Origin: Agapanthus africanus
Taxonomy: Eukaryota; Streptophyta; Magnoliopsida; Asparagales; Amaryllidaceae
Assembly: GCA_030015575.1 (NCBI GenBank)
Contig: CM057344.1
Span: 592,232,410-592,296,409 of the forward strand
Direction of reading: 5' to 3'
Length of the DNA: 64,000 bases
Position 1 is the first letter of the stretch, and each line of letters begins with the position of its first letter. The position numbers were made by a program, and so were the translations under genes. A model generated the notes under the pieces. The model worked only from the letters and a program-made list of their open reading frames with translations, did not search any database and was not told the origin of the DNA. This document shows, piece after piece, positions 54,403 through 64,000 of this stretch.

Positions 54403-56554
54403 TGTAAGTCCATGCTGCCTCTCCCGGTACTTTCGGGAATGCGGAATTTGGTAAAAAACGATTTTCTTAAAGATGGTAATATGGACCTATAACCCGGATC
54501 TTGGTTAAACATCTATCTAACATCCTAACTAAGAGATTCTAGCTACTCGGTTAGGGGTTTATACCTAACTTGTCTTGAACTCCTTCTCTTCAAGCTCCGA
54601 TGGTGGTCCGATGGCTCCTTCTCGTCGTCTCCGTACGCCGAAGATAGATCCACTTGAAAGCTCCAACCTTTAGCTCCTTCTTCGTTCTTTGAAGAAACTA
54701 GTTCACTTGGTTTGCTAAACCTAGTGAACTAGAATGAGTAGAGAGGAAATAGAATGGGATTTTATCTATGGTTCTTGATTCTCAACTCATGAGACAAGAG
54801 AACCATAGATCAAGAGAGGGAGCAAGAGGTTGAGGGTGAGAGCAAGAGGAGAGCTCAAGAACAAGAGAGAGAATGAGCAAGAAAGAATGAGGCTCTCTTT
54901 TGTCTTTCACCCTCTCATAATCCAAATTGATCATAACTCATCATATCAAAAAAGTCTTATGTGATGGTTTGAAGCAACCATAACCATATCATTTCATGCA
55001 CTCATTTTACACAAATGAGCAAGTAAACAAAAGTCTTTGCCATGAAATGATGGCTATGGTTATCATGATGGTCAACTAGTCAAGCCTAGTCAACCGGTCA
55101 ACAAGTCAACAAAAGTCAACAAGTCAACAAAGTCAACAACCATATCACCATAATACTTAATTAATATAATAGTTAATCACATATCATATTCTCATTAGGG
55201 TTGAGCAAAAAGTCAAATAGTCAACGGTCAACTGTCAACAACCCTAATGAGAATCCGCTGCCTCTGCCTCCCTGTCAACTGTGCATACACACCCGCATCC
55301 GCGTTCCGAGGAACACGAATGCAAACTGGATAAATCCAATCCCATAAGGTACACTAGGATCTGGCTTAAACCAAAGCCCGCTAGTGTAAACTGTCCGGAC
55401 ACTGTACGTGCACAAGTGCACGGATGTGACCGAACCCTGTCGCAAAACCATGCGACCTGTCGCAATACCATGCGACCTCTACTCTTTTGCCTAAAGGCGA
55501 AAAGCTTTCTGTGTGGGACTCTAAAGACTCGACACTACGCTAGCAGTGGGTTTAACCACAGACCGCAAGCGGCACTAGCTGTGCGTAACGGTCCTCAGGT
55601 AATGCCGACAAGAAGACCGACGAGGCGAAACCCATCTGAACTCCTACTGAGCCTGAGTGTGACATTCTCCGTACAGTCCGGTCTGTTCGTCCGATACATC
55701 GCATGGCGGGCCTAGGGGGCGGTAAACGTCAGTCCCCCAATAGCGGTACAAGTCGTGCCGGAGCGAAGCCCAAAACACCCTGAGATAACACTGGAAACCT
55801 ACCAGTATATCTCGTTTGCTCTGGCCAGGGACTACTCGTGTAATGGCTCTTCTAGACACAGCGCGATGTCAACCCCCAATACCGGGAGAGACGAATCCTG
55901 TCTAACCGTCACTGCCTCCAAGTGCTTCGGGACTGCACCCAACCACTACCTGTTTGCACGACTCCTTTGAGCCGTGGTAGGGTAGTGATCAAAGTACAGT
56001 GGGAACACACTCGAGGCGGAGTGACAGTGTCAAGTCAGCGGACTAAGCTGTACTCATGTCACCTGGGAACTGATAACTGACGATAGGTATAATACCAACT
56101 AGTCAGTTCCCTACGAGTCCTGTCCAGTGTACCCGTAACCTAACGAGCATCCGCATACTATCTCAAGTACGACGTACTGACGGCTGTGGGACAGACCGTC
56201 TCCCACACTGGGATGAGAAGCGCATGCGCTGGTCTACTCCGGAGTATCGATGCCATGTCTCGATAGTCCTGCGACCAGGGACCTGCATAAGGATGTGCTT
56301 ATAGATTACCCAGCCCCACTAGTGTGACGGCCATCACATCGCTGGTAATCAAGCAAAGATCCTAAGGGCTCTAATAATGTGTATAGGCGATATACAAAAA
56401 TAAACACATGTACACATTGAAGTAGAAACAAACCAAGTAGCATACTACTATTTTGAGCAAGATTGTATATACAAGGTGAATATCCCAAGCATCCATTAAG
56501 TAATATACAAACTAGTATGATACAGTAATGGCCTCTAGGGCATATACACTAACA
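54403..56554 (-). repeat. Left LTR of element G (element 3' LTR, 2152 bp)
   Basis: The plus strand begins TGTAAGTCC and ends CACTAACA. It has a GTCAAC-rich array at 55069-55240 and hairpins at 55295-55322, 55363-55378 and 55407-55422. Confidence 0.95.
55069..55240 (-). repeat. TTGAC-rich array in the G LTR
   Basis: On the minus strand, TTGAC occurs more than a dozen times, many as TTGACT, TTGACC or TTGACG. This is the W-box core bound by WRKY factors. The right LTR has a longer version (63277-63485, one extra block of about 36 bp). Confidence 0.8.
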
Positions 56555-56565
56555 ATCTCCCACTT
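56555..56565 (-). other. Polypurine tract of element G
   Basis: Minus strand AAGTGGGAGAT immediately before the LTR start, the classical plant copia PPT. Confidence 0.9.
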
Positions 56566-56568
56566 GCA

Positions 56569-57294
56569 CTAAGGCCATGTACTGGCGTATCGAAGACCTA
56601 TCATCTCGATCAGCCGCTCGAACTGAGTCTGGGGCAGGGCCTTGGTGAATGGATCTGCAGTGTTATCTTCTGAAGCGACTCTCCGAACCTCGATCTCCTG
56701 GCGATCTACGATCTCCCTGATCAGGTGATACCGCCTTAAGATGTGCCTGGATCTCTGATGGGACCTGGGTTCCTTCGCTAAAGCTATAGCCCCGTTGTTG
56801 TCGCAATACAGAGGTATTGGATCAACAATGGACGGAACCACCTGAAGTTCTTTCAAGAACTTCCTCATCCAGACAGCTTCTTTTGCGGCATCAGATGCAG
56901 CGATGTATTCCGCTTCCATCGTCGAGTCTGCAACGGTTTCCTGTTTGGAACTCTTCCAACACACCGCCCCTCCATTGAGGGTAAAGACAAAACCCGACAT
57001 GGACTTGGAATCATCCTTGTCACTCTGGAAGCTGGAGTCAGCAAAGGCCTCGATCTGGAGGTCTTTTCCGCCATACACCAAGAACATCTCCTTAGTCCTT
57101 CTCAGGTACTTGAGAATGTTCTTTACCGCTATCCAGTGTTTCTCCCCAGGGTTTGACTGATACCGGCTTACCACACTCAGTGCATAAGCTACATCCGGTC
57201 TGGTACACAACATCGCATACATTATAGAGCCTACCGCAGAAGCGTAGGGTATAATAGACATGCGATCCCTCTCCAAATCAGTCTTGGGAGACAT
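56569..57294 (-). pseudogene. C-terminal RT end and RNase H of element G
   Basis: It begins with the end of the reverse transcriptase (YASAVGSIMYAMLCTRPDVA, LSVVSRYQSNPGEKHW). The copia RNase H follows: EAFADSSFQSDKDD, SGFVFTLNGGAVCWKSSKQ, STMEAEYIAASDAAKEAVW, YCDNNGAIALAKEP and the histidine region RSRHILRRYHLIREIV. It ends with DPFTKALPQTQFERLIEMIGL, the usual C-terminus. It belongs to the same polyprotein as the next entry, in the part where the element looks interrupted. Confidence 0.9.
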
Positions 57295-57331
57295 CTCTTT
57301 AGAGAGGGTGATCCCGTGACAAGCCGGTAGG

Positions 57332-60300
57332 TTACCGCGCTTGGAATCTCTTCAGTATAGTGTCGATATACCTGGACTGTGAAAGTCCTAATATCCTCTT
57401 GGATCTGTCACGGTAGATCCGGATACCCAGAATGTATGAGGCATCACCCAGGTCTTTCATGGAGAACCTGTGTGACAAGAACCCCTTGACAGATTGTAGC
57501 ATAGGAATGGCATTTCCTATTAAGAGAATGTCATCCACGTATAAAACGAGGAATACTACAGTTCTCGCTACAAATCTACTATAGATGCATGGTTCATCTG
57601 GATTTTTGATAAAGCCAAATTCTTTGACCGTCTCATCAAAGCAGATGTTCCAACTCCGCGACGCCTGCTTTAGTCCATAGATGGACTTAAGCAACTTGCA
57701 CACCTTTCCGCTGCTCCCACTCTGAATGAAACCCTCTGGCTGGTCCATATAGACACACTCCTCTAAATTTCCATTTAGAAAAGCGGTCTTTACGTCCATT
57801 TGCCAGATCTCATAATCGTGGAAGGCAGCAATGGCAAGAAGGATCCAAATGGATTTCAGCATGGCTACTGGAGAAAAGGTTTCGTCATAGTCCAAGCCAG
57901 GTCTTTGACGGAAACCCTTTGCTACCAGCCTTGCTTTATAGGTCTCAACCTGCCCTTCTACACCAATCTTCCTTTTGAAAATCCACTTGCATCCTACGGG
58001 TTTTACCCCGTCTGGAGCAATGTCCAACGTCCATACCTTGTTGGTGTACATGGACTCCATTTCGGTCCGCATTGCATCCAGCCATTTCACTGAGTCAACG
58101 CTCTGAACGGCCTGCTGGAAGCTAGTAGGCTCATCATAATCTATGATGCAATCCTCTCTATCCCCGTCTATGAGAAAACCGCAGTATCTCTCGGGCGGAT
58201 GAGACTGCCTACTACTCCTGCGGAGCGGCGTAGGAATGTCCTGTTCTGTTGAACCCTCTGGTTCCACTAACTTTTCAGTAATAGTCTGTGGTTCTGGAAT
58301 TTCTTCCAGTTCCACTGCGCTCCCACTATTTTCCTTTTCCAAGAACTGGTGTTCTAGAAAGTGGGCATTACGAGAAACAAGGACTTTTTGTTCCTCTGCG
58401 TAGTAGAAAAGATACCCCCTGGTGTTCTTTGGGTATCCCACAAACTTGCACAGTACTGAGCGTGCCTCGAGTTTGTCCGCATGCTGCTTTTTGACAAAAG
58501 CTGGACATCCCCAGATCTTCAGATATTGAAGATAGGGTTTCTTCCCACTCCACATTTCATATGGGGTGGTGGGCACAGTCTTAGTCGGAACTCGGTTCAA
58601 AAGGTATGCTGCTGATTCTAGCGCATATCCCCAGAATGATCGCGGCAACTCAGCGTTACTCATCATGGACCGCACCATATCCAATAGGGTGCGGTTCCGT
58701 CTCTCCGATACACCGTTATGTTGCGGGGTGTATGGAGGAGTAAGCTGAGAGAGAATTCCGTTCTCTTTTAAGTAGTCCAGGAACTCGGCACTTAAGTATT
58801 CTCCACCTCGATCCGATCTTAGAATCTTAATACTTTTGCCGGTCTGTTTCTCTACTTCATTCTTATACTCCTGGAATTTTCCAAAGGCTTCGGACTTATG
58901 TTTCATTAAGAAGACATAACCGTACCTTGAGAAGTCATCCGTAAAAGTAATGAAGTAAGAATGTCCGCTTCGGGCATGTGTAGACATTGGACCGCACACG
59001 TCACTGTGTACGAGTCCCAAGAGCTCGCTCGCTCTTACTCCATGTCCAGTAAACGGAGTCTTTGTCATCTTTCCTTTGAGACAAGATTGACAAGTGGCAT
59101 ACGATTGATATTCGAACGCATTCAAATATCCTTCTGTATGTAACTTAGTCAACCTTCTCTCATTGATGTGACCCAATCTACAATGCCATAAGAAAGTCTG
59201 ATTTATTTCTGGAGACTTTCTTTTGTGTGTATTCTGGACATTAAAAATCTGTGGTTGGTTTAACACGTATATACCATTACTCAATGTACCTGACCCAATC
59301 AAAACTTGATTAAGGTGAATGTTTACAACATTACTTACAAACGCAAATTCATAACCTTCTTTAGAAACTAAAGATATAGAAATGATATTACAAGTTGCGT
59401 TGGGTACAAAAAAGCAATTACGCAAAACCAAAACATGTCCATCTGACATTCCCAGGTGATAGTCCCCCACGGCTTTAGCATCCATGCTACCTCCGTTCGC
59501 AACTCTGAGGGTCATGTCACCTGCCTTCAAAACCCTACGGTTTCTCAACGCCTGCAAAGAATTACAGATATGAGATCCTGATCCGGTATCCAATACCCAG
59601 GAAGTAGAGTTTATTGAAAGACAGTTTTCAATAACATACACACCTGAAGCTGAAGCTGCAACCTGCTTCAATTCCTGTGTTCTGGCCTTCCAGGCCCTGC
59701 AATCATTCTTCCAGTGTCCTTTCTTATGACAATAGAAGCATTCTTCCTTATCCACAAGCTTCCCCGCTATCTTTGTTGCTTTACCTTTTCCCTTCGTATC
59801 CACTTTACTAACACCGCCCCTTGGTTTGGCGGGGGCCTTCTTCTTCTTTCCCCTGGCTTTCGCCTTGGACCTAGAAGAAGATGATCCTCCTACAAACAAA
59901 GTGGATGTATCCCTACCTTTCTGTAGGGTGCCCTCTGCGCTCCTCAGCATGTTGAGGAGCTCTGAAAGTTCAACCTCTTTTTCTTGTAAGTTGAAGTTCA
60001 GTATAAACTGGGCGTAAGTGGAAGGAAGGGACTGGAGAACTATATCCGTATATAGCTCACTCTCCAATGTGATCCCTAGGTCAGCGAGCTCCTCAATGAA
60101 GCCGATCATCTTTAGCACGTGCTCGGCTACTGATGATCCGACGGCCATTCTTGTCGAAAATAACTTTTTCGACGCTTCGTATCTTGCGATGCGAGATTGC
60201 TCTCCATACAGTTCTTTTGTATGAAGCAATATGGATTCCATGTCCATATTCTCATGCCTCCTCTGATGTTCGTTGTCCATCGAGGCAAGCAGGAGGCATT

Positions 60301-60523
60301 TGGCCTTCGCGCTATCAATCTCCCAAGTCTTACGGATTTCCTTATCCGCGACGCTGGAAGTTGGACCAGGGACAGGGGGAGCTTTGGTGGTAAGAAGATA
60401 CCCCAGCTTGTCGTAAGTGATTGCTATCTTGACATTCCTGAGCCAATCTTTGTAGTTTGGCCCTGTCAGTTTGTTTTTATCTAGGAGTAACTTAAGTCCA
60501 GTCATGTTGATTGGTCGCTGCAA
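57332..60523 (-). CDS. Gag-pol polyprotein of element G (1063 aa open)
   Basis: Copia polyprotein in the order gag, protease, integrase, RT. The gag domain (UBN2 type) spans residues 1-205, starting near LTGPNYKDWLRNV. The zinc knuckle CFYCHKKGHWKNDC is at 262-275. Protease LDTGSGSHIC is at about 311-320. The GAG-pre-integrase block LWHCRLGHINERRL is near 446. Integrase has catalytic D508 (HSDVCGPM), D571 (RSDRGGEY) and E607 (NGVSERRN). The RT starts near 830 (WTLDIAPDGVKPVGCKWIFK), with WQMDVKTAFLNG and the YVDD box at 995-998. Integrase before RT defines Ty1/copia. The start chosen is the first ATG after the leader, MQRPINMTG. The whole enzyme set suggests recent activity. It is a retroelement gene, not a host gene. 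Confidence 0.93.
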   Translation of the reverse strand: MQRPINMTGLKLLLDKNKLTGPNYKDWLRNVKIAITYDKLGYLLTTKAPPVPGPTSSVADKEIRKTWEIDSAKAKCLLLASMDNEHQRRHENMDMESILLHTKELYGEQSRIARYEASKKLFSTRMAVGSSVAEHVLKMIGFIEELADLGITLESELYTDIVLQSLPSTYAQFILNFNLQEKEVELSELLNMLRSAEGTLQKGRDTSTLFVGGSSSSRSKAKARGKKKKAPAKPRGGVSKVDTKGKGKATKIAGKLVDKEECFYCHKKGHWKNDCRAWKARTQELKQVAASASGVYVIENCLSINSTSWVLDTGSGSHICNSLQALRNRRVLKAGDMTLRVANGGSMDAKAVGDYHLGMSDGHVLVLRNCFFVPNATCNIISISLVSKEGYEFAFVSNVVNIHLNQVLIGSGTLSNGIYVLNQPQIFNVQNTHKRKSPEINQTFLWHCRLGHINERRLTKLHTEGYLNAFEYQSYATCQSCLKGKMTKTPFTGHGVRASELLGLVHSDVCGPMSTHARSGHSYFITFTDDFSRYGYVFLMKHKSEAFGKFQEYKNEVEKQTGKSIKILRSDRGGEYLSAEFLDYLKENGILSQLTPPYTPQHNGVSERRNRTLLDMVRSMMSNAELPRSFWGYALESAAYLLNRVPTKTVPTTPYEMWSGKKPYLQYLKIWGCPAFVKKQHADKLEARSVLCKFVGYPKNTRGYLFYYAEEQKVLVSRNAHFLEHQFLEKENSGSAVELEEIPEPQTITEKLVEPEGSTEQDIPTPLRRSSRQSHPPERYCGFLIDGDREDCIIDYDEPTSFQQAVQSVDSVKWLDAMRTEMESMYTNKVWTLDIAPDGVKPVGCKWIFKRKIGVEGQVETYKARLVAKGFRQRPGLDYDETFSPVAMLKSIWILLAIAAFHDYEIWQMDVKTAFLNGNLEECVYMDQPEGFIQSGSSGKVCKLLKSIYGLKQASRSWNICFDETVKEFGFIKNPDEPCIYSRFVARTVVFLVLYVDDILLIGNAIPMLQSVKGFLSHRFSMKDLGDASYILGIRIYRDRSKRILGLSQSRYIDTILKRFQAR

Positions 60524-62597
60524 TTAGGAGAGAGAAGAAGAAACACTCAGCATGATGCTCTTGCAAGTTTAGAGTGGTTTTTAGTTTGTCTAAACAGGAT
60601 GGCTCCCACTGTTTCTCGAATCCCTCCTCAAACCATAAAGGAAGAATTAGTCAGGATCAATCCCACCGTACAATACTTGCTTAACCGTTCAGCCAGGCCG
60701 GTGTCGGTACTTCGAGGGAGGTTTTCCAACGCTTTCGCGAAGTTCCTTAATTAAAGAACCTCTTTTCCCTGGGGGCGTAGCCCCGCTAACACCTTTCTAG
60801 GCACCTACTAGGTTTATAGCATTGATCGTTAAGTGAGAAATTTCCCGAGGAGTAGCATATACTCACAGTAGGATCGGGATCCAAATATCATCGCGTGACG
60901 AAACTGAAGGAATCCTACCAGAATCATCACACTCCAAATGGTATGCAAAACTAGCAAGTTTCAGTACTTATGAAACTCCCGATGTGGATTTTTGCCCCAT
61001 GCTCTTATGACCTTGGCGTGAGGTCAAAATGTCATAAGTCACATGTCAAGTTCGTCCCATCATTATCCAGGTTAATTTGAACCCACCCGTACATACCCTT
61101 GACGTAGGCCAAAATGGCAGTACGACTGTCTCAAACCAACGCATTCTATCTATGCAACAGATAAATATCCGGCAGCTACCAATCACTATGCCTTGGCGTG
61201 AGGTCAAAATACATAACTTGAATACTACCGAATATTTAACTGAAATGATGGAGGGCTACGGATGGTTTTGGCAAAACCGTGAACGTAGTGAACTTGATTT
61301 GGTCGATGGAACGAGATAGCTTTTAAATGGAGTGGCTCAAACTCCGTATTTTAAAAGTTTGTTTTGAAAAGAACCGAGTGGTTTTTCGAAAGTGTTCCAA
61401 CGACTTTAACTTGGTTTATTATCTTGCATTAGTTCTTTTAATGCGTGATATTCTTGCATTAGTTCTTTTAATGCGTCCCATCATTTAATCCTACCATTGC
61501 AGAAAACAACCAAAATATGGCGTACGCTTATGCCATTCGCATTCGCCACGGGGCCCCGTCATTACCCGTTAGGTTACTTAACTAACGACAGAGCGGGGGC
61601 TGGGCTAGCGCGTCTGTAAAACATAAGCAACGCCTAAATAATATCATATATAGATATACTGCAATGATAAACATTTCAGATCACAGATGAATACATTGGA
61701 TATACTAGGAATCTGTAACTTGTACGAGCCTGTAACAAAAGACAGATTACACGGTCGCGGTGAATAGCCAAAACCCCACCCAAGACCCCTACGGGTGCGG
61801 CAAACTACCCGCCAAGTACCCGAAGCGTAGCAACCTCCCTCATCTCCATGAGTAGGCCACTCGACACTTCGGAATACCCGGTAGTTTGTGCACCCCCTCC
61901 ATGGGTCTATCCTAGGAGCAAAAACAGTAAAAAGAAATTATACAATGACGGCTACAACCCCGACCCGGTTGTGCGGCCATACAAATAATTATTACATCAA
62001 TTTTCAAATTTACATGAATTGAAAGAAAAGAAAACTCTCGTCTCACAACCCCCGGCTATTCACCCGCGACAATCCAACATATTCATATACACATTCCAGC
62101 ACATTACAGATCACAGATTTGTATAACCCCCACTAATCGACATATAGCGATTAGTAGACGTTCAATACAAATAACACATTACAGAAAACCCGTTAGCTTA
62201 AGTCTTTTAGAAGTTCGATCAAAAATACGGATTTTCGGGACCCCAAAATAAAATTTTCGTTCTGGAAAATCTGGGCAGAAAATATATATTCCAAAAATCC
62301 CAAAATACCCCCAGAAGAACACTGCACCAAAAAGGGACCACGGCCGAGTCAACTCGGCCGCGGATCCGCGGCGGGAGCGTGCTCCCGCCGCGGATCCGCG
62401 GCGCATTGACTCGATCGTGCGACCAATTTTGGTGGGTGTTCACAGAAAAGCCTGAGCCGATTTTAGGTGTTAAAATAATCAACTTTTGAACAGTGGAAAA
62501 ATCGACAGAAACTGCAAACTTTTTGGGGTTTGTTTCGGGACTTTTTCGTTGATCGATCTTCTAGTTACTTGCTAACATGCTAGATAGAGTTTAACTA
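60524..62597 (-). other. Leader (5' UTR) of element G
   Basis: 2.1 kb of non-coding DNA between PBS and gag. Blocks at 60890-61110 and 61515-61630 match the leader of C. A GC-rich inverted repeat (GGATCCGCGGCGGGAGC and its complement) lies at about 62364-62402. Confidence 0.8.
61515..61630 (-). promoter_or_regulatory. Conserved leader block, candidate RNA packaging or dimerisation signal
   Basis: About 85% identical to 44635-44745 of element C while coding regions have diverged far more. It contains CCCGTTAG and CTAAC...CGGG halves that can pair. The role is inferred only. Confidence 0.4.
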
Positions 62598-62610
62598 GGC
62601 TCTGATACCA
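62598..62610 (-). other. Primer-binding site of element G
   Basis: Minus strand TGGTATCAGAGCC (initiator tRNA-Met type), one base from the LTR. Confidence 0.92.
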
Positions 62611-62611
62611 C

Positions 62612-64000
62612 TGTAAGTCCATACTGCCTCTCCCGGTACTTTCGGGAATGCGGAATTTGGTAAAAAACGATTTTCTTAAAGATGGTAACATGGACCTATA
62701 ACCCGGATCTTGGTTAAACATCTATCTAACATCCTAACTAAGAGATTCTAGCTACTCGGTTAGGGGTTTATACCTAGCTTGTCTTGAACTCCTTCTCTTC
62801 AAGCTCCGATGGTGGTCCGATGGCTCCTTCTCGTCGTCTCCGTACGCCGAAGATAGATCCACTTGAAAGCTCCAACCTTTAGCTCCTTCTTCGTTCTTTG
62901 AAGAAACTAGTTCACTTGGTTTGCTAAACTTAGTGAACTAGAATGAGTAGAGAGGAAATAGAATGGGATTTTATCTATGGTTCTTGATTCTCAACTCATG
63001 AGACAAGAGAACCATAGATCAAGAGAGGGAGCAAGAGGTTGAGGGTGAGAGCAAGAGGAGAGCTCAAGAACAAGAGAGAGAATGAGCAAGAAAGAATGAG
63101 GCTCTCTTTTGTCTTTCACCCTCTCATAATCCAAAGTGTTCATAACTCATCATATCAAAAAAGTCTTATGTGATGGTTTGAAGCAACCATAACCATATCA
63201 TTTCATGCACTCATTTTACACAAATGAGCAAGTAAACAAAAGTCTTTGCCATGAAATGATGGCTATGGTTATCATGATGGTCAACTAGTCAAGCCTAGTC
63301 AACCGGTCAACAAGTCAACAAAAGTCAACAAGTCAACAAAGTCAACAAGTCAACAAAAGTCAACAAGTCAACAAAGTCAACAACCATATCACCATAATAC
63401 TTAATTAATATAATAGTTAATCACATATCATATTCTCATTAGAGTTGAGCAAAAAGTCAAATAGTCAACGGTCAACTGTCAACAACCCTAATGAGAATCC
63501 GCTGCCTCTGCCTCCCTGTCAACTGTGCATACACACCCGCATCCGCGTTCCGAGGAACACGAATGCAAACTGGATAAATCCAATCCCATAAGGTACACTA
63601 GGATCTGGCTTAAACCAAAGCCCGCTAGTGTAAACTGTCCGGACACTGTACGTGCACAAGTGCACGGATGTGACCGAACCCTGTCGCAAAACCATGCGAC
63701 CTGTCGCAATACCATGCGACCTCTACTCTTTTGCCTAAAGGCGAAAAGCTTTCTGTGTGGGACTCTAAAGACTCGACACTACGCTGGCAGTGGGTTTAAC
63801 CACAGACCGCAAGCGGCACTAGCTGTGCGTAACGGTCCCCAGGTAATGCCGACAAGAAGACCGACGAGGCGAAACCCATCTGAACTCCTACTGAGCCTGA
63901 GTGTGACATTCTCCGTACAGTCCGGTCTATTCGTCTGATACATCGCATGGCGGGCCTAGGGGGCGGTAAACGTCAGTCCCCCAATAGCGGTACAAGTCGT
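62612..64000 (-). repeat. Right LTR of element G (element 5' LTR), incomplete at the window end
   Basis: Matches 54403 to about 55760 with about a dozen substitutions and a longer TTGAC array. About 0.76 kb of the LTR should lie beyond the window. Confidence 0.95.

Larger units (their letters stand above)
54403..64000 (-). mobile_element. Element G: nearly whole Angela-like Ty1/copia element (runs off the window)
   Basis: Left LTR 54403-56554 (the element's 3' LTR, 2152 bp), PPT, gag-pol on the minus strand (56569-60523), long leader, PBS, and a right LTR from 62612 that continues past the end. The left flank TGATA (54398-54402) should recur after the right LTR. The LTR start TGTTAGTGTATATGCCCTAG on the minus strand is of the BARE/Angela type. 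The shared parts of the LTRs differ by about 0.8% by eye plus one repeat-number change, so insertion is recent. It looks nearly whole, with about one break. Confidence 0.95.

Overview
This is nuclear DNA of a flowering plant. It carries spliced host gene pieces with GT-AG introns, MITEs, and deeply nested LTR retrotransposons of typical plant lineages (Ty3/gypsy Tat and Tekay-like, Ty1/copia Angela-like). No species is assigned. Nothing bacterial, no CRISPR array, no rRNA and no functional tRNA was seen.

Host genes occupy only the edges. At 593-2189 (+) lies the 3' half of an ankyrin/PGG membrane protein gene of the ACD6/ITN1-like type. It is followed by a broken F-box copy (about 2385-2720). 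A second, better F-box copy (about 54107-54402) is cut by the copia element that fills the right end. Between the two large nests, 22171-25813 is intergenic DNA with Tourist-like MITEs and one possible lone exon. 52595-53911 is AT-rich and nearly featureless.

Left nest (3241-22170): a Tat LTR with its leader (3241-4131, 'A-prime') abuts a truncated Tekay-like element (4132-22170, 'D'). D's long LTR was split by a nearly full-length Tat element (8664-21473, 'E', + strand, TSD GGGAT). E keeps gag, protease, RT, two RNase H domains and integrase, and has tandem repeats in its LTRs and 3' UTR.

Right nest (25814-50657), three levels deep: a gag-only Tat element ('A') with an antisense, intron-containing gene; inside it a short-internal, long-LTR Tekay-like element ('B', 31851-49525, minus, TSD GGAAA); inside B's right LTR an Angela-like copia element ('C', 38022-48140, minus, TSD TATAT). 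LTR divergence judged by eye falls with depth (A about 4-5%, B about 2%, C about 0.8%), as nesting predicts. A's 3' LTR runs into a truncated Angela LTR ('F', 50658-52594).

The last element ('G', 54403 to beyond 64000, minus) is a nearly whole Angela-like copia element inserted in the F-box gene. G is a plausible helper for C, which has young LTRs but a decayed coding region. The most interesting signals are hairpins that appear to covary between Angela LTRs, a hairpin/G-box array in E's LTR, a tRNA-like sequence inside B's LTRs, and the antisense gene of A. Coordinates and divergence values were read by eye.
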